NCBI RefSeq assembly: GCF_025567405.1
Contig: NZ_JAOQKJ010000007.1
Span: forward strand, 176,274 to 240,273
Direction of reading: 5' to 3'
DNA length: 64,000 nt
Source of the DNA: Suilimivivens aceti
GTDB taxonomy: Bacteria > Bacillota > Clostridia > Lachnospirales > Lachnospiraceae
Shown: one piece after another, positions 49,540 to 59,121 of the stretch
How the letters are laid out: every line of letters starts with the position of its first letter
Position numbering within the stretch: position 1 is the first letter of the stretch
Notes under the pieces: model-generated
Database searches by the model: none
Seen by the model: only the letters and a program-made list of their open reading frames with translations
What the model was told of the DNA's origin: nothing
Program-made: the position numbers and the translations under genes

Positions 49540-50942
49540 AAGAAAAAAGTCATGTAGAGGATATAGACAGAAGCATCTATGATTTCCGGGATGAAGAGAA
49601 GGATGCTTACCGGATCAATGCCGGTCTGACATCTGAGATCGTGGAAAAGCTGTCCAAAGAAAAGCATGATCCGGCGTGGATGGAGCTGTTTCGTCTGCAG
49701 TCCCTGCAGATTTATAATCAGATGCCGGTTCCAGACTGGGGACCGTCCATAGAAGGACTGAACATGGATCAGATCGTGACCTATGTCAGACCGAATACCA
49801 AAATGCAGGCCAAGTGGTCTGATGTACCGGAGGATATCAAGAATACCTTTGAACGTCTCGGTATCCCGGAGGCAGAGAGAAAGTCCCTGGCAGGTGTCGG
49901 TGCCCAGTATGATTCTGAGCTGGTCTATCATAATGTAAGAGAAGAGGTAGCAGCGCAGGGTGTTGTTTATACAGATATGGAAAGTGCACTGAACGGTGAA
50001 TATGCCGATATGGTGAGGAAGCACTTTATGAAGCTGGTCAAGCCAAATGACCACAAATTTGCAGCCCTTCACGGCGCCGTATGGTCAGGCGGTTCCTTTG
50101 TTTATGTACCAAAGGGTGTATCCGTAGAGATTCCGCTGCAGTCCTATTTCAGACTGAATGCACCGGGAGCCGGACAGTTTGAGCATACCCTGATCATTGT
50201 GGATGAGGGAGCAGATCTGCATTTCATAGAAGGCTGTTCTGCACCGAAGTACAATGTAGCCAATCTCCATGCAGGATGTGTGGAGCTGTTCGTAGGAAAG
50301 AATGCAAGACTGCGTTACTCCACGATTGAGAACTGGTCCAAGAACATGTACAATCTGAATACCAAGAGAGCACTGGTAGAAGAGGGAGGAACCATCGAGT
50401 GGGTTTCCGGATCCTTCGGTTCCCACGTATCCTATCTGTATCCCATGAGTATCCTGAAGGGAAAGGGTGCCAAAATGGAATTTACCGGTATTACCTTTGC
50501 CGGAAAGGGACAGAACCTGGATACCGGTGCCAAGGTCGTACACAGCGCACCGGATACCAGCTCCTATATGAATACCAGATCCATTTCCAAGGATGGAGGG
50601 ATCAGTACCTTCCGTTCTTCCGTAGTGGTGACAAAGGAAGCAAAAAATGCCAAGTCAGCAGTTTCCTGCCAGTCTCTGATGCTGGATTCCATTTCCAGAT
50701 CGGATACCATACCGGCAATGGATATCAGGACCAAGGATGCCAATATCGGACACGAGGCCAAGATTGGCAGTATCAGTGACGAAGCAGTATTTTATCTGAT
50801 GAGCAGAGGCATGAGCGAAGAGGATGCAAGAGCCTGTATCGTCAGCGGATTTGCCGACAATGTTTCCAAGGAACTCCCGCTGGAATACGCAGTGGAGATG
50901 AACAATCTGATCCGCCTGGAAATGAAGGGCAGCATCGGATAA
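49536..50942 (+). CDS. sufB: Fe-S cluster assembly scaffold SufB
   Basis: 468 residues. Beta-helix core with GAVWSGGSFVYVPKGV, YFRLNAPGAGQFEHTLIIVD and AKVVHSAPDTSSYMNTRSIS; C-terminal SDEAVFYLMSRGMSEEDARA. SufB is the scaffold on which Fe-S clusters are built, with SufC and SufD. Start coupled to sufC by ATGA. Confidence 0.97.
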   Translation: MKEKSHVEDIDRSIYDFRDEEKDAYRINAGLTSEIVEKLSKEKHDPAWMELFRLQSLQIYNQMPVPDWGPSIEGLNMDQIVTYVRPNTKMQAKWSDVPEDIKNTFERLGIPEAERKSLAGVGAQYDSELVYHNVREEVAAQGVVYTDMESALNGEYADMVRKHFMKLVKPNDHKFAALHGAVWSGGSFVYVPKGVSVEIPLQSYFRLNAPGAGQFEHTLIIVDEGADLHFIEGCSAPKYNVANLHAGCVELFVGKNARLRYSTIENWSKNMYNLNTKRALVEEGGTIEWVSGSFGSHVSYLYPMSILKGKGAKMEFTGITFAGKGQNLDTGAKVVHSAPDTSSYMNTRSISKDGGISTFRSSVVVTKEAKNAKSAVSCQSLMLDSISRSDTIPAMDIRTKDANIGHEAKIGSISDEAVFYLMSRGMSEEDARACIVSGFADNVSKELPLEYAVEMNNLIRLEMKGSIG

Positions 50943-50954
50943 GGGAGGATAATA

Positions 50955-51905
50955 ATGGAGCAGAACAGAGAGATCAAGATCAATCAGCTTCCTTCCAAAA
51001 CCTGGCACTGGCTTCATGTGAATGAAGCTGTTGTTACGGTGCCGGAGAAGATGGAAGAAGCAGCTATCAAAATAGAAGAAACAGATCAGCTTGTAAAAGT
51101 AAAGGTGGTAGCAGGGGAAGGCAGCCTTCCTGTGAAAGCAGAAGCCGGAAAAGAGATCACTGTCGTAGAGCAGCTTGGCAGTCCGGAAGAAAAGGAAACT
51201 GGAATGCTGAAATTCCACACGGAGCTGGAGCTTCAGGAAAACAGTCATATCCATCTGATCCAGCTATGTATGCCCTCAGAAGGACAGACACTGATCAATA
51301 AGGTTACGGCAAAGGCAGAAAAGAATGCCAGGGTATCTGTAACTCAGCTTTTCCTTGGAACAGGGAATACCTACAGTGAAGTGAATGCAGGACTTCTTGG
51401 CAGGGAAGCAGATCTGACAGCAAAGATCGGATATTTCCTGCAGAAAGAGCAGAAACTGGATATTAACCTGATCGCTGATCACAGAGGGGAAAAGACGACC
51501 TGTGATATTACGGCAGAAGGAACCCTGAAGGACAAGGCACAGAAGCTCTTCCGTGGAACCATTGACTTCAAAAAGGGTGCCTGCGGAGCAAAGGGCAGTG
51601 AGGTAGAGGAGGTACTGCTTCTTTCAGATGATATCGTCAATAAGACCATACCGCTGATCCTCTGCGCAGAGGAGGATGTGGAAGGTAACCATGGGGCAAC
51701 TATTGGAGAGCTGGATGAAGAGACACTGTTTTACTTTGCAGCAAGAGGCATAGGCAGGAAAACAGCAGAAAATATGATGGCAAGAGCAAAGCTTGAAAAG
51801 CTCTGCCCTGAGATACCGGATGAGGAAACCAGGCAGCTTGTGATGGAGCAGCTTGAAAAGCTTATGCCTGAGACAGCAAGGGAGGAAAATGCAGATGAAG
51901 CGTGA
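50955..51905 (+). CDS. sufD: Fe-S cluster assembly protein SufD
   Basis: 316 residues, on the short side of SufD (often 350-430), with a reduced N-terminal part. The beta-helix shares the SufB pattern: RGTIDFKKGACGAKGSEVEE and NHGATIGELDEETLFYFAAR, then RGIGRKTAENMMARAKLEKL. Partner of SufB and SufC. GGGAGGATAAT precedes the ATG; overlaps sufS by 11 bases. Confidence 0.93.
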   Translation: MEQNREIKINQLPSKTWHWLHVNEAVVTVPEKMEEAAIKIEETDQLVKVKVVAGEGSLPVKAEAGKEITVVEQLGSPEEKETGMLKFHTELELQENSHIHLIQLCMPSEGQTLINKVTAKAEKNARVSVTQLFLGTGNTYSEVNAGLLGREADLTAKIGYFLQKEQKLDINLIADHRGEKTTCDITAEGTLKDKAQKLFRGTIDFKKGACGAKGSEVEEVLLLSDDIVNKTIPLILCAEEDVEGNHGATIGELDEETLFYFAARGIGRKTAENMMARAKLEKLCPEIPDEETRQLVMEQLEKLMPETAREENADEA

Positions 51906-53109
51906 TTACAGAGAAGATTTTCCCCTGCTGATGCAGAATGAGACAGCCTATCTTGATAATGCGGCAACAGCCCAGCGTCCGGCTTGCGTGATCGAGCGGG
52001 AAAAAGCCTTCTACGAAACAGAGAATGCCAATCCCATGAGAGGGTTCTATCCTTTAAGCCTTGCAGCGACAGAAAGCTATGAAGAGGCGAGAAAAACCGT
52101 GCGTGATTTCCTGAACGCAGCCCACACAGAAGAGATCATTTTTACCAGAAATACAACAGAGAGCCTGAACCTTGTGGCATACAGCTATGGCCTTACCAAT
52201 CTGAAGCCGGGAGATGAGATCGCCGTATCCATTATGGAGCATCACAGCAATCTCCTGCCATGGCAGATGACAGCCAGGATGACAGGGGCAAAGCTCCATT
52301 TCCTTGAGTGTGAACAGGATGGCACCCTTACAGAGGAAACCCTGACAAAGGGGATCCACGAAGGAACGAAGCTGGTAGCTGTGGCTCAGGTATCCAATGT
52401 CCTTGGCTGCCAGAATCCCATAGAGGAGATCTGCAAAAGGGCACATGAGGTGGGAGCGGTCGTTGTCGTGGATGCCGCACAGAGCGCACCCCATATGCCG
52501 ATCGATGTGCAGAAGCTTGAGGCTGATTTTCTGGCTTTTTCCGGGCATAAGCTGCTTGGTCCCATGGGAATCGGTGTCCTTTACGGAAAGCGGGAGCTGT
52601 TAGATGCTATGCCGCCCTTCCTGACCGGCGGTGAGATGATCGAGTCCGTGACAAGGGAGGGAGCGGTCTTTGCGGAGCTGCCTCATAAATTTGAAGCTGG
52701 TACGGTGAATGCAGCCGGGGCAGCAGGCCTTGCTGCAGCGATCGAATATATTCAGGGTATTGGATTTCCTGAGATCATGGAAAAGGAAGAAGCGCTGACC
52801 AGACAGGCCATGGAAGGAATCGCAAAGCTTCCTCATGTGAAGATTCTCGGGTCGGAAAGACCGGAAAACCATACCGGTATCGTAGCCTTTACCATAGAGG
52901 GGGTGCATCCGCATGACGTCAGTGAGATCCTTTCCTCTGACGGGATCGATGTAAGAGCCGGTCATCACTGTGCACAGCCGCTGCTGGCCTATCTGGGGGA
53001 TAATGTGGCAACAAGAGCCAGCTTCATGTTTTATAATACCCCGGAAGAAGTGGAAAGGCTCATTCAAAGCGTAGCATCCATCAGAAGGAGAATGGGTTAT
53101 GGAGAATAG
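51895..53109 (+). CDS. sufS: Cysteine desulfurase SufS
   Basis: 404 residues from ATG 51895 after GGGAGGAAAA. Group II cysteine desulfurase: AYLDNAATAQRP, TRNTTESLNLVAYSY, EHHSNLLPWQ, the PLP lysine in FSGHKLLGPMGIG (K219), and active cysteine in RAGHHCAQPLL (C359). It takes sulfur from cysteine and passes it to SufU. Overlaps sufU by 11 bases. Confidence 0.97.
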   Translation: MKRDYREDFPLLMQNETAYLDNAATAQRPACVIEREKAFYETENANPMRGFYPLSLAATESYEEARKTVRDFLNAAHTEEIIFTRNTTESLNLVAYSYGLTNLKPGDEIAVSIMEHHSNLLPWQMTARMTGAKLHFLECEQDGTLTEETLTKGIHEGTKLVAVAQVSNVLGCQNPIEEICKRAHEVGAVVVVDAAQSAPHMPIDVQKLEADFLAFSGHKLLGPMGIGVLYGKRELLDAMPPFLTGGEMIESVTREGAVFAELPHKFEAGTVNAAGAAGLAAAIEYIQGIGFPEIMEKEEALTRQAMEGIAKLPHVKILGSERPENHTGIVAFTIEGVHPHDVSEILSSDGIDVRAGHHCAQPLLAYLGDNVATRASFMFYNTPEEVERLIQSVASIRRRMGYGE

Positions 53110-53524
53110 AAATTTTTATAATGAGATACTGACAGAGCATAATATGCGTCCGGAATTCAAGCATGAGCTGCCGGATGCCAATATTGTTCTGGAAGGAAAA
53201 AATCCAAACTGCGGAGATGATATCTTCCTGAAGCTGAAGGTAGAGGACGGAGTGATCACAGATGGTGCCTTCACCGGAGACGGATGTGCCATTTCCAGCG
53301 CATCTGCGGATATCATGCTTGGCATGATCATTGGAAAGACAAAGGAGGAGGCTTTGCAGCTTGGAGAGCTTTTCTTAAAGATGATCAAGGGAGAAGCTTC
53401 TGATGAGGAGATCGACCGGCTTGAAGAAGCATCGGCTCTGAAAGATATTGCTCATATGCCTGCCAGAGTCAAATGTGCAGTTCTTGGATGGCATACGCTG
53501 AAGGAGGCGCTGAAGGATCAGTAG
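53099..53524 (+). CDS. sufU: SufU sulfur-transfer protein
   Basis: 141 residues. Three conserved cysteines in GKNPNCGDD, GDGCAISSASADIML and VKCAVLGWHTL, with the insertion that marks SufU rather than IscU. It accepts persulfide from SufS through zinc-ligand exchange. Last gene of the suf operon; no clear terminator seen in the following 120 bases. Confidence 0.95.
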   Translation: MENRNFYNEILTEHNMRPEFKHELPDANIVLEGKNPNCGDDIFLKLKVEDGVITDGAFTGDGCAISSASADIMLGMIIGKTKEEALQLGELFLKMIKGEASDEEIDRLEEASALKDIAHMPARVKCAVLGWHTLKEALKDQ

Positions 53525-53553
53525 CTGCACGGAAAAAATAACAGAAAACATGC

Positions 53554-53576
53554 TTATTGATTATGTTTCTCAATAA
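53554..53576. promoter_or_regulatory. Inverted repeat, candidate operator before the metal ATPase genes
   Basis: TTATTG (53554-53559) and CAATAA (53571-53576) flank an 11-base AT-rich spacer, 35 bases before a TATAAT (53611-53616) that could be the -10 of the DUF6110 gene. A metal-responsive regulator is possible. Confidence 0.4.
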
Positions 53577-53643
53577 CAAAAAAAGAATGGAATCTTTGGC
53601 ACGGAGACGCTATAATAATTTTTTATAAAAAAAGAAAGGTACG

Positions 53644-53961
53644 GTGCAAAAGATGAAATTAAACCTTAAGAAAATTGATGGAAAAAAGACCGGTATTTTC
53701 GCAGCCGGTGTTCTCTTTGGAACAGCGGGGATTAAAATTCTTTCCAGCAGGGATGCCAGGAAAGTTTATACCTACTGTACAGCTGCAGTACTCAGAGCGA
53801 AAGAATGCGTCATGAAAACAGCAACCAATATCCAGGAGAATGCAGAAGATATCTACGCAGAAGCACAGCAGATCAATGAAGACAGAGCTGCTAAATATGA
53901 TGAAGAGTATTCTGCAGAAGCAAAGGCTGAAGAAGTGTCAGAGGAAGCTGCAGGCGAATAA
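53644..53961 (+). CDS. DUF6110 family protein
   Basis: 105 residues from GTG 53644, which has AGAAAGGT at the right distance; ATG 53653 is nine bases further. KTGIFAAGVLFGTAGIKILS is a short hydrophobic stretch near the N-terminus, followed by SRDARKVYTYCTAAVLRAKE and an acidic helical tail. In Lachnospiraceae these small proteins usually sit directly before a P-type metal ATPase, as here (eight bases upstream), so a helper or targeting role for the pump is likely. No function is known. Confidence 0.75.
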   Translation: MQKMKLNLKKIDGKKTGIFAAGVLFGTAGIKILSSRDARKVYTYCTAAVLRAKECVMKTATNIQENAEDIYAEAQQINEDRAAKYDEEYSAEAKAEEVSEEAAGE

Positions 53962-53969
53962 GTAAGGCT

Positions 53970-56105
53970 ATGAGATTTATAATAAAGCATGAAATCAGAG
54001 GCAGGATGCGGATCCATATCCTGCAGAGCAGAATGAGTTTTGAACAGGCGGATATCCTGCAGTATTATCTGGATGCAAAGGAACAGGTCATAAATGCAAA
54101 GATCCAGGAGCGTACTGCAGATGTAACGGTCAGCTATCAGGGAAGCCGGGAGGAGATCCTTTCTGTGCTGGAAGCATTTACCTATGAAAGGACGCAGGTG
54201 CCGGAGGTATATCTTAAGAATTCCGGCAGACAGATGAACCGGGAGTACTGGGACAGGCTGGTCAACAAAACAGTGATCTATTTTGGAAACAAGATCTTTC
54301 TTCCCTATCCGATCCGGGCAGGGATCACCATGATCACTTCCGTAAAATACATCTGGAAGGGACTGACGACTCTTGCCAGGCGAAGGATTGAAGTGCCGGT
54401 ACTGGATGCCACAGCGATTGGTGTATCTATTTTTAGAGGTGACATTTCTACGGCAAGTTCCGTAATGTTTCTTCTTTCACTTGGAGAGATCCTGGAAGAA
54501 TGGACACATAAGAAATCAGTCGGAGATCTGGCACGGAGTATGTCCCTGAATATCAGCAAGGTATGGCTTGTCCGTGATGGGCAGGAAATTATGGTTCCTG
54601 TTACCGAGATCAGGAGTGGGGATCCTGTCAGGGTACATATGGGAAATGTCATTCCCTTCGATGGCTGTGTGATCGAAGGAGAGGCTATGGTCAACCAGGC
54701 ATCCCTGACCGGAGAATCCGTTCCAGTCAGAAGAGCAGAAGGCAGTACCGTTTATGCCGGAACAGTTGTGGAAGAAGGAGAGATCACCTTTAAGGTAAAG
54801 GAGGCAAACGGCTCCAGCAAGTATGAGAAGATCATGGCGATGATCGAGGAGTCTGAGAAGCTGAAATCCTCTCTGGAAAGTAAGGCAGAGCATCTGGCAG
54901 ACAGACTGGTGCCGTATACCTTCCTGGGAACCGGTCTTGTATGGCTGCTTACCAGAAATATGACAAAGACGATCTCCGTACTGATGGTAGACTTCTCCTG
55001 CGCACTGAAGCTGGCGATGCCTCTTTCCGTATTGTCAGCGATCCGTGAGGCAAGCACCCATGATATTACGGTAAAGGGCGGCAAGTATCTGGAAGCCATG
55101 GCAGATGCCACGACGATTGTCTTTGACAAGACAGGAACACTGACCAAGGCGCAGCCTACAGTAGTAGAAGTGATTTCCTTCAATGAGAAGTTACCGGATG
55201 AGCTGCTTCGTATCGCAGCCTGTCTGGAAGAGCATTTCCCTCATTCCATGGCCAAGGCCGTGGTACGGGAGGCTGAGAAAAAGCATCTGGTACATGAGGA
55301 GCTGCATTCCAAGGTGGAATATATCGTGGCTCACGGTATTTCTTCCATGCTGGAGGATAAAAAGGTAGTTATCGGCAGCTACCATTTTGTGTTTGAAGAT
55401 GAAAAGGCACAGATCCCGGCAGAGAAGCAGGAGCTGTTTGATCATCTGTCTGCAGAGTATTCCCACCTATATATGGCGATCGATGGAAGGCTTGCAGCCG
55501 TGATCTGTATTGAAGATCCGCTCCGTCCGGAAGCAGCAGAGGTGGTAAAGGAGCTGAAAAAGACCGGAATCACCAAGGTAGTCATGATGACAGGTGACAG
55601 TGACAGGATCGCAAGGACGATCGCAGAGCGTGTCGGTGTGGATGAATATTATTCTGAGGTTCTGCCGGAGGATAAGGCGGGCTTTGTAGAGAAGGAAAAG
55701 GCAGCCGGACGGAAGGTGATCATGATCGGAGACGGTATCAATGATTCACCGGCTCTTTCCGCATCAGATGTGGGAATTGCCATCAGTGGCGGTGCCGAGA
55801 TCGCACGGGAGATCGCAGATGTGACCATTGGCGCAGATAATCTGTATGAAGTGGTTACATTGAAGAAGCTGAGCAATGCACTGATGAAGCGGATCCGTAA
55901 GAACTATAAGGCGATCGTAGGAATCAATGCCAGCCTGATCGCCCTCGGCGTAGCCGGTGTGTTCCAGCCTACGACATCCGCACTTCTTCATAATACCTCA
56001 ACGCTGGTGATCAGTATGAAGAGCATGAAAAATCTGCTTGGAAAAGAAGAGAATGAAGAGGAAGCTGCTCACGGGGAAATGAATCTGGAGCTGGCAGTAC
56101 AGTAA
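53970..56105 (+). CDS. P1B-type heavy-metal translocating ATPase with SCALK membrane motif
   Basis: 711 residues. N-terminal 70 residues look like an HMA-type fold without the CxxC metal site. Actuator ASLTGESVPVRRAEG, phosphorylation site FDKTGTLTKAQP (D386), HP-like FPHSMAKAV, and MIGDGINDSPALSASDVGIA are all normal. The membrane motif that is CPC/SPC/TPC in most relatives reads FSCALKLAMP (C344), with alanine instead of proline. The transported metal is therefore uncertain. Cotranscribed with the DUF6110 gene; strong terminator after the stop. Confidence 0.9.
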   Translation: MRFIIKHEIRGRMRIHILQSRMSFEQADILQYYLDAKEQVINAKIQERTADVTVSYQGSREEILSVLEAFTYERTQVPEVYLKNSGRQMNREYWDRLVNKTVIYFGNKIFLPYPIRAGITMITSVKYIWKGLTTLARRRIEVPVLDATAIGVSIFRGDISTASSVMFLLSLGEILEEWTHKKSVGDLARSMSLNISKVWLVRDGQEIMVPVTEIRSGDPVRVHMGNVIPFDGCVIEGEAMVNQASLTGESVPVRRAEGSTVYAGTVVEEGEITFKVKEANGSSKYEKIMAMIEESEKLKSSLESKAEHLADRLVPYTFLGTGLVWLLTRNMTKTISVLMVDFSCALKLAMPLSVLSAIREASTHDITVKGGKYLEAMADATTIVFDKTGTLTKAQPTVVEVISFNEKLPDELLRIAACLEEHFPHSMAKAVVREAEKKHLVHEELHSKVEYIVAHGISSMLEDKKVVIGSYHFVFEDEKAQIPAEKQELFDHLSAEYSHLYMAIDGRLAAVICIEDPLRPEAAEVVKELKKTGITKVVMMTGDSDRIARTIAERVGVDEYYSEVLPEDKAGFVEKEKAAGRKVIMIGDGINDSPALSASDVGIAISGGAEIAREIADVTIGADNLYEVVTLKKLSNALMKRIRKNYKAIVGINASLIALGVAGVFQPTTSALLHNTSTLVISMKSMKNLLGKEENEEEAAHGEMNLELAVQ

Positions 56106-56132
56106 AAAGAAATGAGAAAGAAATATAACAGG

Positions 56133-56161
56133 CAGGCGGAGCTTTGGCTCCGCCTGTTTTC
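56133..56161. terminator. Terminator between the ATPase and the AraC gene
   Basis: CAGGCGGAGC (56133-56142), loop TTTG, GCTCCGCCTG (56147-56156), then TTTTCC. It serves the convergent genes on both sides. Confidence 0.85.
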
Positions 56162-56173
56162 CATATATGAGAT

Positions 56174-56974
56174 TTACTGCATCCGGAACTGCCTGGGTGT
56201 CATGCCGGTCAGCTTGCGGAACATGGAAGTGAAGTGGCTGGCATCAGCAAAGCCTACACGCTGTCCGATCACCTGGATCTGCAGCTGCCTGTTTGTCAGA
56301 AGCAGCTCTTTGGCACGGCTGATCCGGTAGAAGGTCAGGTATTCATAGACAGAACAGCCAAGGAACCGCAGGAAAAGCCGGGACAGATACTGCTGGGAGA
56401 CATGCAGGGAGGCAGCAATCTGTGAAGCAGTCAGCTCCTCGTTGAAATGTACAGCGATCAGCTGCAGGGCAGGTGTGATATAGGACTGGTACAGAGGATG
56501 ATCCTTGGCAGAATTGCCGCCGTTTTTATCAGAAAGCAGGAGCATGAGGTGGTAACCTGTGACCGACAGAGCAGCGGTATCAACAGGAGATGCAGCCATA
56601 AGATCAGCACCTTTCCGGATCAGCTCCCGGATCGTTCCGGTATCAGAGGAAGGAAAGAAACGTACCTTGTCCTGGATCAGAGACGGAAAGGTATCTGACA
56701 GGGTGCCGGTGAAGGTGACAAAGGTGGTGATCCAGTCCGCACCTTCTGCATGGTAGGAGTGAGGAACAAAAGGGGCGATCAGAAGCCCATCACCTTCTGT
56801 AAGCAGGAATGTCCTGCCGCAGGCAGCAAATGAGCCACAGCCCTGTTCAGTTTGTAAATAGTGATAGAGTGGATAACCCTCCGGTCTGTCCCAGGGCTCC
56901 TGATGCCAGTCAAAACCTGCGGAATCAAGCGTAAAAGGCTCTTGCAGAGGAGTGTTCCTGAAAAAAATAGGCAT
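56174..56974 (-). CDS. AraC-family transcriptional regulator
   Basis: 266 residues on the minus strand. N-terminal cupin-like sugar-binding part (GCGSFAACGRTFLLTEGDGL, IAPFVPHSYHAEG); C-terminal two helix-turn-helix motifs (ASQIAASLHVSQQYLSRLF and QVIGQRVGFADASHFTSMFR, KLTGMTPRQFR). GGAG precedes the start. It is divergent from the GH42 gene and most likely activates it in response to a galactoside. Two direct repeats lie in the gap between them. Confidence 0.9.
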   Translation of the reverse strand: MPIFFRNTPLQEPFTLDSAGFDWHQEPWDRPEGYPLYHYLQTEQGCGSFAACGRTFLLTEGDGLLIAPFVPHSYHAEGADWITTFVTFTGTLSDTFPSLIQDKVRFFPSSDTGTIRELIRKGADLMAASPVDTAALSVTGYHLMLLLSDKNGGNSAKDHPLYQSYITPALQLIAVHFNEELTASQIAASLHVSQQYLSRLFLRFLGCSVYEYLTFYRISRAKELLLTNRQLQIQVIGQRVGFADASHFTSMFRKLTGMTPRQFRMQ

Positions 56975-57027
56975 AGTACTTCTCCTGTTTCAAAATGTTA
57001 TAGTTATTAGTTTATCATGTTACACAC

Positions 57028-57078
57028 GAAGCTGTAAAGAACAGTTATAATCAGCATTAAGAGAAGCTGTAAAGAACA
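57028..57078 (+). promoter_or_regulatory. Direct repeats and -10 element between araC-type gene and GH42 gene
   Basis: GAAGCTGTAAAGAACA occurs twice, at 57028-57043 and 57063-57078, starts 35 bases apart, with TATAAT (57046-57051) between them. Such tandem sites suit an AraC-type dimer. The -35 is weak (TTACAC at 57020), as expected for an activated promoter; the second copy lies downstream of the likely start of transcription. Confidence 0.65.
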
Positions 57079-57103
57079 ATAAAGGACATAAGGAGAAATA
57101 AAT

Positions 57104-59107
57104 ATGGCAGGTAAATTTCAGAGAATTTTGTATGGCGGGGATTATAATCCCAATCAATGGCCGGAGGAGGTCTGGAAGGAAGATATGAGAATGTTCCGCA
57201 AGGCCGGTATCAACAGTGCCACGATCAATGTTTTTTCCTGGGCGAAGCTTCAGCCCTCAGAAGAAACCTATTATTTTGATGAACTGGATAAGATCGTAGA
57301 CATGCTTTCTGCAGAAGAGGATGATATTGTCATGGCAACCTCTACAGGTGCCCTTCCTGCATGGATGGTAAAGCGCTACCCGGAGGTGGCAAGAACTGAT
57401 TATGAAGGCAGACATCATAAGTTCGGACAGCGTCATAATGCCTGTCCTAATTCCCAGGTTTACCGGAAGTTTATGGTCAGCCTGACGGCAAAGCTGGCAG
57501 AACGCTATGCACATAACCCTCATATTACCTGCTGGCACATCAACAATGAGTACGGCGGAGAGTGCTACTGTGAGAACTGTGAAAAGGCATTCCGTGTCTG
57601 GCTGAAGGAGAAATATAAGACAATCGAGGCTGTCAACAAGGCATGGAATACTGAATTCTGGGGACATACCTTCTATGATTTTGATGAGATCGTACTTCCA
57701 AATGTTCTGGGTGATGGAATCGGGACCGAGGATACTGCATTTGCAGGTCTTTCTATTGATTATAAGAGATTTAATTCCGACAGTCTGCTGGAAAACTACT
57801 GCATGGAGAGAGATGCCATCAAGGCAGTCAATCCGGATGCGCTGGTGACCACAAACCTGATGGGCACATACAAGGGACTCGATTATTTCAAATGGGCGAA
57901 GGAAATGGATATTGTTTCCTGGGATAACTATCCGGCATTGGATACCCCCTGGAGCTTTACAGCCATGACCCATGATCTGATGAGAGGATTAAAGAAAGAG
58001 CCCTTTATGCTGATGGAGCAGACACCCAGCCAGCAGAACTGGCAGAAGTACAATTCATTGAAGCGTCCCGGACAGATGCGGGCACAGAGCTACCAGACGC
58101 TTGCGCACGGAGCAGATACCATTCAGTTTTTCCAGCTCCGTAGAAGTGTGGGCGGCTGTGAGAAATTTCATGGTGCGGTGATCGCCCATGCAGGAACAGA
58201 GAATACCAGAGTATTCCGTGAGGTATCGCAGCTTGGAGAAGAATTGGCAAGACTTGGCAGGCATATCCTTGGAACAGAGAACCGGGCAGAAGTAGCCATG
58301 ATCTTTGACTGGGACAATTACTGGGGGCTGGAATATACAAGCGGACCTTCTGAGGATCTGAAGTACGTGGATCAGATCCATCAGTATTACCGTTATTTCT
58401 ACGAGCACAATATTCCGGTAGACATGGTATCAGCAGAGGATACGTTTGCTGGCTACAAGGTAGTGGCAGCGCCTGTTCTTTATATGGTAAAGGAAGGCAT
58501 GAAGGAAGCACTGACTGCTTTTGTAAAGCAGGGTGGTATCCTGATCCTGACTTATATGAGCGGTATCGTAGATCAGTCTGATAATGTATATCTTGGCGGA
58601 TATCCGGGTCCCCTTCGTGAGCTTGCCGGCGTGTGGGTAGAAGAAATTGATGCCCTGTTCCCGGATCAGAAAAATCAGATGATCTTTGCAGATGGCAGAG
58701 AGGCGGAATGCGGGCTTGTCTGTGATATCATGCATCTGGAAGGTGCAGAGGCACTTGCTGTATATGGCAGTGATTTTTATAAGGACAGCCCGGTCGTAAC
58801 AAGGAATACCTATGGTGCAGGAAGCACCTATTATATAGGAAGTGATCCGTCAGAGGAAGGAATAGAAATGATCCTTGACAAAGTCAGGGAGGAGGCCGGT
58901 ATCAGCGGTGCATCTGGGGAGAAAGCCAGACTTGAGATCGTCAGCAGGTGGAATGGCGAACAGGAATACGGCTTCCTGATGAATTTCACCGATCAGGTGC
59001 TGCCGGTTCCAGAGAGGTTTGCAGGAAAAGAAGACCTTCTTACAGAAAAGGCTGTTGAAAGTGGTGAAACCATGAAGAAATATGATGTAAAGATCGTAAA
59101 GATGTAA
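57104..59107 (+). CDS. GH42 beta-galactosidase
   Basis: 667 residues, normal for GH42. GGDYNPNQWPEEVW opens the TIM barrel; acid/base E149 in CWHINNEYGG, with zinc cysteines GECYCENC next to it; nucleophile E305 in MLMEQTPSQQNW; the trimerisation domain and C-terminal beta domain follow. No signal peptide, so it acts on imported galactosides such as lactose or galacto-oligosaccharides. AGGAGAAATAA precedes the ATG. Regulated by the divergent AraC-type protein by context. No transporter adjoins it. Confidence 0.94.
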   Translation: MAGKFQRILYGGDYNPNQWPEEVWKEDMRMFRKAGINSATINVFSWAKLQPSEETYYFDELDKIVDMLSAEEDDIVMATSTGALPAWMVKRYPEVARTDYEGRHHKFGQRHNACPNSQVYRKFMVSLTAKLAERYAHNPHITCWHINNEYGGECYCENCEKAFRVWLKEKYKTIEAVNKAWNTEFWGHTFYDFDEIVLPNVLGDGIGTEDTAFAGLSIDYKRFNSDSLLENYCMERDAIKAVNPDALVTTNLMGTYKGLDYFKWAKEMDIVSWDNYPALDTPWSFTAMTHDLMRGLKKEPFMLMEQTPSQQNWQKYNSLKRPGQMRAQSYQTLAHGADTIQFFQLRRSVGGCEKFHGAVIAHAGTENTRVFREVSQLGEELARLGRHILGTENRAEVAMIFDWDNYWGLEYTSGPSEDLKYVDQIHQYYRYFYEHNIPVDMVSAEDTFAGYKVVAAPVLYMVKEGMKEALTAFVKQGGILILTYMSGIVDQSDNVYLGGYPGPLRELAGVWVEEIDALFPDQKNQMIFADGREAECGLVCDIMHLEGAEALAVYGSDFYKDSPVVTRNTYGAGSTYYIGSDPSEEGIEMILDKVREEAGISGASGEKARLEIVSRWNGEQEYGFLMNFTDQVLPVPERFAGKEDLLTEKAVESGETMKKYDVKIVKM

Positions 59108-59121
59108 TAGAAGAGTTCCAG

